Below are positions 26,680 through 35,141 of a stretch of DNA of 64,000 nucleotides, piece by piece. Source of the stretch: Iodobacter arcticus (GTDB lineage: Bacteria > Pseudomonadota > Gammaproteobacteria > Burkholderiales > Chitinibacteraceae); contig NZ_JBHTBQ010000012.1 in assembly GCF_042664895.1 (NCBI RefSeq), forward strand, positions 1 to 64,000, read 5' to 3'. Position 1 is the first letter of the stretch; every line of letters begins with the position of its first letter. Position numbers and translations under genes: made by a program. The notes beneath the pieces were generated by a model that did not search any database, was not told where the DNA came from, and worked only from the letters and a program-made list of their open reading frames with translations.

Positions 26680-27999
26680 ATGAGCACCCAGAACACAAAT
26701 CAATTGGCCAAAGCATTCTTTAATGCCTTTCCTATGTCCGCCTCAGGTGGTGCAGATGAAAGTAGCTATTACGTCAATCGAAGCGACGATGATGCTCACG
26801 ATCCTGTCATGAATATTCAACAAGCTATCGAATGGGAAGAGCAAGCAGGAAGCTATCTCTTTACTGGCCTGCGAGGTGTTGGAAAAACAACAGAACTTAA
26901 CCGTCTAATTACTGAATTAGAAAACGCAGGTATTGCTGCATTTTATTGTGATGCCAGTAGCTATCTTGATTTAACCGACCCTAACCTCAGCCAAGCAGAG
27001 CTTGTTTTAACGGCACTGGCAGGTTTATCCGATGCAATCAGAAAAAAGCACGGCCATGATATTTTAAAAGAAACGATTTGGGACAGAACAAGGCAATTAT
27101 TAGGCTCGGATGTCACACTCAAACCTAAATTAAAAACTTCTATTGCAGGTGTTGAAGCCGAAGTTGAATTTGCCTTACAAGACAACCCAGATTTCAAAAA
27201 ACACCTTGTCAAATTTGTGCGTGATTCTGGTGAGTTTTTCCTGCAAGCTCAGCAATTTGCGCTCGAGCTTGCAAAGGCTATTCGTAATAAAACAAATGCT
27301 ACAAAAATTGTCTTAGTGGTTGATTCACTAGAACGGCTATCTGCCCCTAGCGGGTTTGAGCAAGACCTATTTAACTCTTTACGCGAAATATTTTATAACG
27401 ATCCTTCACGCCTGCAACTGGGTGAGATTTCAGTTATTTACACCGCACCACCCTATTTACATGCTGTATTACCCAATGTAGATAGCGGATTTTCTAATAG
27501 CTTTTGTTTACCTAACTTCAAAGTAATGGACAAACCAAGGGAAGATAATATTTGCAATAGAAATGCAGATGGAATCTGCCGTATGGTGAATATTGTTCAA
27601 CGCCGTTTCACTGATTGGCAATTGCTTATTAGCCAGCCTGTATTAGAAAACCTAATCTGGATGTCTGGCGGGAATGTGCGCCGCCTATTTTCACTACTGC
27701 GCCATACAGCGAGTAAAGCTGCATTAAATCGCGTGGTATTACCTCTCACTGAGATTGATGCCCCAGCGGTTAAACAAGCCTTGGCAGAAGAAAGCAAACC
27801 CTTGCAATGGCTAAATGCTGATGATAGGAAATGGCTGAAAATTTGCCGCGAAAAAAGCGGTAATCTGGCACAACATATTTCAATTCTTGAGCAAGATTTA
27901 CCGCCTATTATCAGATTATTTGATCACTCACTTATTCTTGATTACCAAAATGGCTCGATCTGGTATCAAGTATCCCCAATTGTGCGCGACCATGTCTAA
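26680..27999 (+). CDS. P-loop (AAA/STAND-like) ATPase, first gene of a two-gene cassette
   Basis: This is a 439-residue cytosolic ATPase. Walker A is GLRGVGKTT (about 63-71), and Walker B is VLVVDSLERL near residue 211-220, preceded by an inserted helical segment (about 120-205). The C-terminal part has a sensor-like GGNVRRLFSLLRH, then a winged-helix-like end (LIDYQNGSIWYQ-like). GAGG precedes the ATG. The gene overlaps the next by eight bases, so the two products are made together. It does not match a helicase or protease AAA family that I know. It resembles NTPases of signalling or conflict systems, which is inference. Codons are AT-rich compared with recC. Confidence 0.85.
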   Translation: MSTQNTNQLAKAFFNAFPMSASGGADESSYYVNRSDDDAHDPVMNIQQAIEWEEQAGSYLFTGLRGVGKTTELNRLITELENAGIAAFYCDASSYLDLTDPNLSQAELVLTALAGLSDAIRKKHGHDILKETIWDRTRQLLGSDVTLKPKLKTSIAGVEAEVEFALQDNPDFKKHLVKFVRDSGEFFLQAQQFALELAKAIRNKTNATKIVLVVDSLERLSAPSGFEQDLFNSLREIFYNDPSRLQLGEISVIYTAPPYLHAVLPNVDSGFSNSFCLPNFKVMDKPREDNICNRNADGICRMVNIVQRRFTDWQLLISQPVLENLIWMSGGNVRRLFSLLRHTASKAALNRVVLPLTEIDAPAVKQALAEESKPLQWLNADDRKWLKICREKSGNLAQHISILEQDLPPIIRLFDHSLILDYQNGSIWYQVSPIVRDHV

Positions 28000-29692
28000 T
28001 CGTCAATCAGATTTTGAAACTACTTGGGCCGAACTAAAGCAATTACTTGAATGGCAAAATGGCTTTGGGTTTTATTTAATTTTTGCAGACAATGCACACA
28101 CCTCAGCAAAGCTAAGAGAACGAGTGCAAGACTTTGTACGCACTCGAACTGGCACAATAGACTGGATCAAACCCGAAGATTCAAATACTGCGCTTGAGCA
28201 AGTGCTTAGCCGTATCTTTGAATCACCCACGCCCAGCAATGCCCCAATCTGGTTGGAGCTATCCATAGCCCCCTATGATTTAATATGGCAAGAAACTCGG
28301 CGCGAGATCATCTCGGCACTCAATAAACGCCGCAGTCAATTAGAAAATACAGTCAAGCGGCCATTATTCCTACAATTGCCTATGCAATTTGCCCCTGAGC
28401 TAGTCACTTGGGCGCCTGATTTATGGAGCATTAGGCAGTTTATTATTGAGTTTCCTGCCTTAACAGAAGTAGATAGCAACACCATGGAATTGCAGCAGTG
28501 GCAATCTAGTAAAAGCTACGAAGAAGCCAGAGAAAAGGGCGAATTACATAGCCAGCTTATTCATGCCCAACAAGCCGTTGAGTTAGCACGTCAGGATTTG
28601 GCTAAACATAATAATCGACCACAGAAAGTACAAAATCTACTTCATGCATTACTTGATCTTAGTGATTCAAAATTAGATGCAGGGGACATCAATACAGCAC
28701 GAGCGGCTGCAAATGAAAGCCTGCAATTAAGCTACCAACAGCAAAAAGAACTAGGCGACATTCCAATGGCATTGCGGGATTTGTCAACTTCACTAGAAAG
28801 ATTAGGAGAAATAGAACATATAAGCGGACATCTGGACTTTGCTAGGAACATGTTTAATCAAAGTATAAACATTAAACGCCAATTGAGAGCAGAATTTAAT
28901 AATCACCCAAACACATTACAAGATCTATCAGCGTTACTAGCTCAATTAGGAGAGCTTGAAAGCGATAGCGGTAATTTAGTCTCCGCTCGGCAAGCAATAA
29001 ATGAAAGCCTATTACTGTGCCGACAGCTTAGAAACGATATTGGAGATACTCCATCTACATTAAATAATTTAACCATTGCACTCGCCCAGCTAGGTGATAT
29101 TGAACACAACAGCCATAATCAAGCAGCTGCCCTAGCATTATATCAAGAAGCTTTAGGATTAAGTCGCTGGCAAAGAACAATCCAAGGCAGTACACCTGCA
29201 GTATTACGAGTGCTAACAAAAATCCTCTTACAGCTAGGAAATACTGAAATAAGCCTCCAGCAGCGAGACTCAGCAAATAATTCTTATCAAGAGGGGTTGA
29301 AACTATGCAGAGAAATAAGAGCATCTCAGGGAGATACCCCTAACAATCTAAGCATTCTAGCTTCTTTTTTAGAAAGTATAAGTTCACTTGAATTATTAAA
29401 TAATAACATTTACGCAGCGCGCTTAGTCCTTAACGAAAGTCTACAGCTCCGTAGCCAGCTTAGGCAAAGTTTAGGTGATACACCCAATATATTAGGTAAT
29501 TTGGCCATTTCATTTGTGAAACTTGCTGATATTGAGTTAAACAATAAGAACATAGCTGCCGCGATAGAGGCTTATACAAAAAGCCAGCAATTATTTTTGC
29601 AAATGAGTAATATTACTGGGAATGTACCTTCTATTTTAAGTAATTTATCATCCGTTCAAAAAAGATTATCCAAATTAGAAAAAAACAAATAA
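27992..29692 (+). CDS. TPR-repeat protein, second gene of the cassette
   Basis: This is a 566-residue protein starting at ATG 27992 inside the last codons of the ATPase gene. The N-terminal 180 residues form an alpha/beta module (GFGFYLIFADN, WLELSIAPYDLIW, PLFLQLP, ending WAPDLWSIRQFIIEFP) that looks like a degenerate P-loop or adaptor fold without Walker motifs. The rest is a tetratricopeptide array with a repeat unit of about 48 residues, six or more copies, marked by GDTP..L..L...L..LG.IE. The DNA is strikingly AT-rich in the repeat part. No toxin, nuclease or protease domain is evident. It probably partners with the ATPase. Confidence 0.85.
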   Translation: MSNRQSDFETTWAELKQLLEWQNGFGFYLIFADNAHTSAKLRERVQDFVRTRTGTIDWIKPEDSNTALEQVLSRIFESPTPSNAPIWLELSIAPYDLIWQETRREIISALNKRRSQLENTVKRPLFLQLPMQFAPELVTWAPDLWSIRQFIIEFPALTEVDSNTMELQQWQSSKSYEEAREKGELHSQLIHAQQAVELARQDLAKHNNRPQKVQNLLHALLDLSDSKLDAGDINTARAAANESLQLSYQQQKELGDIPMALRDLSTSLERLGEIEHISGHLDFARNMFNQSINIKRQLRAEFNNHPNTLQDLSALLAQLGELESDSGNLVSARQAINESLLLCRQLRNDIGDTPSTLNNLTIALAQLGDIEHNSHNQAAALALYQEALGLSRWQRTIQGSTPAVLRVLTKILLQLGNTEISLQQRDSANNSYQEGLKLCREIRASQGDTPNNLSILASFLESISSLELLNNNIYAARLVLNESLQLRSQLRQSLGDTPNILGNLAISFVKLADIELNNKNIAAAIEAYTKSQQLFLQMSNITGNVPSILSNLSSVQKRLSKLEKNK

Positions 29693-29747
29693 AAACACAC
29701 TTCTGTACCTATATACCAATACTTCTTTACACGACCCCAAGGCCCCC

Positions 29748-32700
29748 GTGCTGCATCTATTCCAATCCAACCGTATCGACGTTCTGCTGGCGGCGCTGGC
29801 GCATCAGTTAGAGACTTCTCCTTTGGTATCCCCCTTCGAGCAGGAAAAGATTGTGGTGCAGTCTAAGGGGATGGGGCGGTGGTTGAATTTTCGTTTGGCG
29901 GAAAAGCAAGGCATGACGGCGCAGATGGGCTATCCGCTGCTGGCTTCTTTTTTCTGGGATTTAATGCAGCGCACGCTGGGCGGCAATTTGCCGAAAAAAT
30001 CGCCGTTTTCGCGGGAGATTATGGGCTGGCGGGTGCTGGCTTGGCTGGATTCGCAGCCCAATGCGCCGGTGCTGCTTAATTATCTGCGTGAAGGAGGCGA
30101 TTTTAGGCGTTTTGAATTAGCCACGCGGATTGCCGATGTGTTCGATCAGTATCTGGTTTACCGCGCCGATTGGCTGCTGGCTTGGGAAAAAAATCAGAGC
30201 TTGGGACTAGGAGATGATGAGGCTTGGCAGGCGGCGCTGTGGCGCTATCTATCCAAAGACGAGCTGGATATCCGTATCGATGGCGGCCATCGTGGCGCGC
30301 TGCTGGCGGCCACCCATGCGCGGCTACTCGACCCGCGCCCGCTAGATTTACCTAGCCGTGTTTCGCTATTTGGCATATCCAGCCTGCCACCGGTGTATAT
30401 GGAGATTTTGCGTGCGCTATCCAAGCGCTGCGAGGTGTTTATTCATGCGCTCAACCCTTGCGGCGAGCCTTGGGGCGAGATTCGGGATGCGGCGGAAATC
30501 GCCCGGCTTTCTGATGGTTTTGATCCTGAAGACTTGTATCTGGAAGTCGGTAATCCGCTGCTGGCGGTGTGGGGCAAACAGGGGCGGGAGTTTTTTAATC
30601 AGCTGATTGCCGAGCCAGAAATCCTTGAATACTTCACGCCTTTTCCTGGCAACCACGACACGATGTTGCAAACGCTGAAAAGCGATGTGCTGGAGCTAGT
30701 CGCCCGCAGCCCGGAAACCGCCCAGCGAGTGGCGGCAGACGATCAATCCTTGCAAGTGCATATCTGCCATTCGGCCATGCGCGAAATTGAAGTGCTGCAC
30801 GATCAGCTCTTGGCGCTGTTCGAGAGCGATACCACGCTCACCCCCGCCGAGATTGTGGTGTTGATGCCCGATATCGAACATTACATTCCCTATATTGAGG
30901 CGGTGTTTGGCCGCCATTTAAGCGCTGGCGCAAGCGAGCTCGCCGCACCCAATGTGCCCTTTGCCATTGCTGACCGCAGCCTAAAAGACGCCGCACCGCT
31001 GGCGCAAGCCCTGCTAGAGCTGCTCACCTTGCCGCAATGCCGCTTTGCCAGCGATTGGATGATGGCGCTGCTGGATATCCCCGCCATTGCCCGCCGCTTT
31101 GAAATTGCCGCATCCGACTTGCCCACCATCCACCGCTGGATCAGCGAATTAGGTATTCATTGGGGGAGAGATGGCGAGCATAAGGCCGAGCTGGGTTTAC
31201 CCAATACCTTTGAGCACACTTGGCGGTTTGGGCTAGATAGATTACTGCTGAGCATCGCCCTGCCCGCTGGTGTGGCGGGCGCTGCTGCACCACTCTTTGC
31301 TGGCACATTGCCCGGCAGCGGCGTGGCTGGGAATCAGGCCCAGCTGGCGGCGGGCCTCGCGGCTTTTGCCGAGACGCTGTTTGAGCAAGCTGCATCGCTA
31401 TCGGGGGAACACACGCCCGAGCTGTGGCACAGCAAATTGATAGACATGATAGAGGCGCTATTTGCGCCGGATGACGATGAAGCACTGATCCTGGCAGAGC
31501 TGCGCGAGCAGGTCATTGAATTTGCCGAACAAAGCCGCGCCGCTCAGTACGATGCGCCGGTGGATTTATCCGTGCCGCGCAGCTGGCTCAATGGCGCGCT
31601 GTCCGGCAAGATTCCAAGTGGTGGATTTTTAACCGGCGCGGTAACGTTTTGCGCCATGGTGCCGATGCGCTGCCTGCCCTTTAGAGTGATTGCCCTGCTG
31701 GGCTTTAATGACGGCGCTTTCCCGCGTGAATCACGCCCGCCGGGCTTTGATTTGATGGCGCACAATCCGCAATATGGCGATCGATCCCGCCGTGCTGATG
31801 ATCGCTATTTATTCCTTGAAACCCTGCTTTCGGCCAGCGATGTGCTGTATCTGAGCTATGTAGGCCGTGGTATCCAAGATAATGGCGTGATCCCGCCATC
31901 GGTGGTGGTATCTGATTTGCTCGACGCGGCAGGCCGCAGCTTTGTGCTGGACGATGCCCCACCTCAGCCCGCCCTTGGCAACGAAGCACTAAAATGGCGA
32001 CGTATCGAGCGCGAGCGGCTGCTCAAGCATTTGATTACCGAGCACCCGCTGCAGCCCTTTAGTCCTCGCTATTTTAAGGAAGAACGACTGCCTGCCTATT
32101 CACCGCTCTGGTTTGCCGCTGCCACCGCCATTGGCCAGCCACAGCGCCTGCCGCTCTCTGTGTTAGCAGAAAGCTTGCCGCTGCCTGATGCAGAGTTCAA
32201 AAACGTCGCGTTTAACGATTTGCTGGCCTTTTGGCGCAACCCCACCCGCTATTTACTCAGAAACCGCATCGGTATCCGGCTGGCCGATGAGGCGGTGGAA
32301 TTTGAAAGTAACGAGCCATTTAGCCTGTCTTTTTCCGCCAAAAGCGAGCTAAACCAAGTGATCTGGCAATCCCTGGAGCAAGGCTGGAGCAGTGATTCCA
32401 TCGCCACTGGCCGCGCTGCAGGCCTGCTGCCGCACGGTGGTTTTGGCGATATGAGCGCCGCCAAGCAATCTGCCACGCTGCGTAAACTCTATAACGCCGC
32501 CGAGCCGCTGCTCAGCGATGCAACGCTGGCACCGCATAGTTTCCTATTTAAATTTGCGGACGATATGCAGCTTAATGGCGCACTGCACCAGCTGCGCCCC
32601 AACGGGCAGGTAGCGGTTTGGACAGACCATAGCTCGCCCATCGAGCTGATCGCCTGCTGGCTAAAACACCTCGCCTTCTGCCACGCCGCGCCCGATGGCG

Positions 32701-33071
32701 TGCAACAGGAAACACGCATCGTCAGTCAAAAAGGCCATTGGCGCTTTGGGCCAGTGGAAAACGCAGGCCTCGAGCTAGAAAAATGGCTGCATTACTACTG
32801 GCAAGGCCTATCTAATCGCCTGCCGTTTGCCACCCGCAGCAGCGCCAAATATGCCGAAGCGCTCAGTAGCGACGATGGCTCGGCAGATGTCGCTGAAAAG
32901 GCCGCAAGAGAAAGCTGGCACGGCAACAGCCTGCGCGGCTTTGCCGGAGAAGAATCAGAAATCTGGTATGAAATGGCCTGGCGAGGGCAAAGCTTGCTGA
33001 ACGATGAGGGATTTGCCGAGATGGCGAATGAGCTGTTGCTGACGATGTATCAGCAGCGGGAAGAAATATAA
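29748..33071 (+). CDS. recC: Exodeoxyribonuclease V subunit gamma (RecC)
   Basis: This is the 1107-residue RecC subunit of RecBCD, which processes double-strand breaks, recognises Chi and degrades phage DNA. It is full length compared with the E. coli protein of about 1120 residues. Family blocks include IVVQSKGMGRWLNFRLAEK near the N terminus, PVYMEILRALSKRCEVFIHA, VTFCAMVPMRCLPFRVIALL and a C-terminal LLTMYQQREEI. The start is GTG 29748 without a clear ribosome binding site, 55 bp after the TPR gene. The usual downstream recB and recD are absent; a convergent minus-strand gene follows. Confidence 0.95.
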   Translation: MLHLFQSNRIDVLLAALAHQLETSPLVSPFEQEKIVVQSKGMGRWLNFRLAEKQGMTAQMGYPLLASFFWDLMQRTLGGNLPKKSPFSREIMGWRVLAWLDSQPNAPVLLNYLREGGDFRRFELATRIADVFDQYLVYRADWLLAWEKNQSLGLGDDEAWQAALWRYLSKDELDIRIDGGHRGALLAATHARLLDPRPLDLPSRVSLFGISSLPPVYMEILRALSKRCEVFIHALNPCGEPWGEIRDAAEIARLSDGFDPEDLYLEVGNPLLAVWGKQGREFFNQLIAEPEILEYFTPFPGNHDTMLQTLKSDVLELVARSPETAQRVAADDQSLQVHICHSAMREIEVLHDQLLALFESDTTLTPAEIVVLMPDIEHYIPYIEAVFGRHLSAGASELAAPNVPFAIADRSLKDAAPLAQALLELLTLPQCRFASDWMMALLDIPAIARRFEIAASDLPTIHRWISELGIHWGRDGEHKAELGLPNTFEHTWRFGLDRLLLSIALPAGVAGAAAPLFAGTLPGSGVAGNQAQLAAGLAAFAETLFEQAASLSGEHTPELWHSKLIDMIEALFAPDDDEALILAELREQVIEFAEQSRAAQYDAPVDLSVPRSWLNGALSGKIPSGGFLTGAVTFCAMVPMRCLPFRVIALLGFNDGAFPRESRPPGFDLMAHNPQYGDRSRRADDRYLFLETLLSASDVLYLSYVGRGIQDNGVIPPSVVVSDLLDAAGRSFVLDDAPPQPALGNEALKWRRIERERLLKHLITEHPLQPFSPRYFKEERLPAYSPLWFAAATAIGQPQRLPLSVLAESLPLPDAEFKNVAFNDLLAFWRNPTRYLLRNRIGIRLADEAVEFESNEPFSLSFSAKSELNQVIWQSLEQGWSSDSIATGRAAGLLPHGGFGDMSAAKQSATLRKLYNAAEPLLSDATLAPHSFLFKFADDMQLNGALHQLRPNGQVAVWTDHSSPIELIACWLKHLAFCHAAPDGVQQETRIVSQKGHWRFGPVENAGLELEKWLHYYWQGLSNRLPFATRSSAKYAEALSSDDGSADVAEKAARESWHGNSLRGFAGEESEIWYEMAWRGQSLLNDEGFAEMANELLLTMYQQREEI

Positions 33072-33243
33072 ATAAGCAGCCCAATACAAGCCTGCTTAGC
33101 AGTAGCGCAAGAGCGGTGCGCAAGAAAAGCTCTTGCACACCCTATAAAACCAAGCTACACCCCCTCATAGGGTGCAAAACGCCATAGGCCTTACGCACCG
33201 AGGCAAAGCAAAAACGGTGCGAAAAGATAGGTTTTAAATTAAA
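33072..33243. other. Intergenic region with short inverted repeats
   Basis: Between the recC stop and the terminator there are fragments resembling the GTGCGCAAGA / TCTTGCACACC repeat type seen near 15409. AGAGCGGTGCGCAAGAAAAG is followed by CTCTTGCACACCCTAT, and a second GGGTGCAAAACG...GGTGCGAAAAG copy follows. No coding sequence or recB start is recognisable. Confidence 0.45.
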
Positions 33244-33276
33244 GAAGCCTCCTTATTTAAAAAAGAGGCTTTTTTC
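33244..33276 (+). terminator. Terminator downstream of recC
   Basis: The stem GAAGCCTC / GAGGCTTTTTTC with a T-run lies 170 bp after the recC stop and faces the convergent UPF0114 gene. Confidence 0.8.
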
Positions 33277-33322
33277 AATTCAAAAATAAAACGCTAAATC
33301 TAAACCTATCCATCCACCAAAC

Positions 33323-33859
33323 TTATTTGTGGTGTTGCGGTGCCACAGAATGCAAAAGCTTGTCGGTATAAGCCAGAGCAGCAGCAGAAACAAGGAAGGA
33401 CAAATGAATAATCACCTGCCATTTCATGGTTGTTTCATTCATTTTGTCGGCGTTGATAAAGGTCTGAAGCAGATGAATCGAGGAAATACTAATAATCGCC
33501 ATCGATAATTTAACTTTAAGCACCGTGGCATTCACATGATCCAGCCATTCCGGCTGATCAGGGTGAGTATTAATCCGCAAGCGCGATACAAATGTTTCAT
33601 AGCCACCCACGGTCACCATCAGCAGTAAATTGGCAATCATCACCACATCAATCAAACCCAGCACAGAAAGCATGATTTGGGTTTCTGTCAGCGTGGTTAG
33701 ACTCATCATCATCGTGAAGAGCGCGGCCAGAAACTTATATGCGTAAACCCCTTGTACGATGATCAAACCAAGGTAAATGGGCAATTGCAGCCAGCGACTG
33801 CCAAAGATAATTTTGCCTAAAATATTGGTTTTATAGTGATTCAGATTGGAGGCTTGCAT
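33323..33859 (-). CDS. UPF0114 / YqhA family membrane protein
   Basis: This is a 178-residue integral membrane protein of the YqhA (UPF0114) family. Visible blocks are GSRWLQLPIYLGLIIVQGVY, DVVMIANLLLMVTVGGYETF and VKLSMAIISISSIHLLQTFI. Four hydrophobic segments fit the family topology. The function is not established. The start at 33859 removes a 20-residue extension (frame open to 33919) absent from typical members; neither start has a strong ribosome binding site. Confidence 0.88.
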   Translation of the reverse strand: MQASNLNHYKTNILGKIIFGSRWLQLPIYLGLIIVQGVYAYKFLAALFTMMMSLTTLTETQIMLSVLGLIDVVMIANLLLMVTVGGYETFVSRLRINTHPDQPEWLDHVNATVLKVKLSMAIISISSIHLLQTFINADKMNETTMKWQVIIHLSFLVSAAALAYTDKLLHSVAPQHHK

Positions 33860-34085
33860 ATAGTTCTTATTGGGTTGTAATAAGCCCGAATTGTCTATGT
33901 TGTTTAGCCTGCTTGGCAAGCCCCTTTCTCAATCACTTATGACGATTTTTGCTGACTCGATAGATGATCGAATGTCAGCTATAGCAGCCACATTTCTCAA
34001 TCGATACAAATACAAAATCCCTGCGCACCAATGATGATGGGCAAGGATTGTATGATTTGATTCTATATCTCAGGCAGAGCCCTAA

Positions 34086-34817
34086 TTAAAACCGCTCATC
34101 CATCCGCAAATAGCGCCACTGACCAACAGGTAGATCAGATAAGGAGATACGGCCAATGCGCAGTCGACGGATTGCGATCACTCTGAGGCCGACTAATTCG
34201 CACATGCGGCGAATTTGGCGCGGGCGGTTTTCACGCAATACAAAACGCAATGAGTCTTCACTCTGCCAACTGACTTTAGTTGGCTTTAAGCGCTCATCAT
34301 CAAGGCTCAGGCCATTATTAAGCTGCTTTAAACCTTCTGTGCTCAACATTCCTTCGACCTGAACGGCATATTCGCGCTCTACATCCACATCCGACATCAG
34401 CTTTTTAGCGATGCGGCCATCTTGCGTTAGCACCAGTAAACCTGATGTATCTACATCTAAGCGGCCCGCTGGGGCGAGGTTGTGCATGTGTTTTTTGAGG
34501 AAGTTGATGCCGGTTCGGTCGCCAATAAAGCGCGTTTCTGCTTTGATCAAGGTCCAAGCTGGGCGGTCCCCCGGCTCGGCAGGGCCAGATACATAGCCCA
34601 CTGGCTTGTGCATAAGAATAGTGACACGCTCAGCTTGAAATACCGTGGCCTGGCGCTCTAGGGTGATTTTTTGCTCAGGCACAACACGGCTACCGAGGGT
34701 ATTGACCACAACGCCATCGACTTTTACCCAGCCCTGTTCAATAAATTCGTCGGCCTCGCGGCGTGAGCACATGCCCAGCTCGGTCATGCGTTTGGATAAG
34801 CGGATGGATTCAGTCAT
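34086..34817 (-). CDS. rRNA pseudouridine synthase, RsuA/RluB/RluF family
   Basis: This is a 243-residue enzyme that converts uridine to pseudouridine in rRNA. An N-terminal S4 RNA-binding domain (RLSKRMTELGMCSRREADEF) is followed by the catalytic core with the Asp-containing motif PAGRLDVDTSGLLVLTQDG and the C-terminal ENRPRQIRRMCELVGLRVIA block. Its closest subgroup is probably RluF-like, modifying 23S rRNA, but the exact site cannot be assigned from sequence alone. ATG 34817 gives a normal S4 start; the frame is open six codons further. Confidence 0.9.
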   Translation of the reverse strand: MTESIRLSKRMTELGMCSRREADEFIEQGWVKVDGVVVNTLGSRVVPEQKITLERQATVFQAERVTILMHKPVGYVSGPAEPGDRPAWTLIKAETRFIGDRTGINFLKKHMHNLAPAGRLDVDTSGLLVLTQDGRIAKKLMSDVDVEREYAVQVEGMLSTEGLKQLNNGLSLDDERLKPTKVSWQSEDSLRFVLRENRPRQIRRMCELVGLRVIAIRRLRIGRISLSDLPVGQWRYLRMDERF

Positions 34818-34867
34818 GGTCGTAATACTTTTCATAAGAGCAATCTGCCATTGTACCCGCTACAGGC

Positions 34868-34894
34868 AAAAAAAACGCCACCGAGTCGGTGGCG
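34868..34894 (-). terminator. Free-standing minus-strand terminator
   Basis: The stem CGCCACCG / CGGTGGCG with a 3-base loop is followed on the minus strand by eight T residues. No annotated minus-strand gene ends here: the next minus-strand gene begins 50 bp further on. It may therefore end a small RNA transcribed leftward from about 35 kb. Confidence 0.75.
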
Positions 34895-34916
34895 TAAATA
34901 CATACAGAGGAGAGAG

Positions 34917-34976
34917 ATGAAACAACATCGAAATCAATTCAATGTACACATTACGTTTCAGCAGTCATTATTCTAA
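34917..34976 (+). CDS. Possible 19-residue ORF upstream of the HD-GYP gene
   Basis: ATG 34917 is preceded directly by AGGAGAGAG, a very strong ribosome binding site, and encodes 19 residues (MKQHRNQFNVHITFQQSLF) before TAA. It could be a leader peptide or small protein for the downstream signalling operon. Alternatively the purine-rich block is the complement of a pyrimidine-rich small-RNA seed on the other strand. Confidence 0.35.
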   Translation: MKQHRNQFNVHITFQQSLF

Positions 34977-35141
34977 TTTTTTAAAACAATGACGTCGTTG
35001 CATAAATTACATTATAAGCAGCGAATATTACCCAACGAAGACATAGCAAAACTGCCATTCCGCGCATTTAATCTAAAAATTGAATATCTTCTGTGGCAAG
35101 CGCGACTTATGCTTAAGCTAAATCCACCTAAAGGTGCCCTC

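Noticed and set aside
34989..35141. N-terminal extension of the Hpt-HD-GYP protein
   Set aside because: The 51 residues are unlike a domain or signal peptide, and ATG 35142 has a better ribosome binding site.
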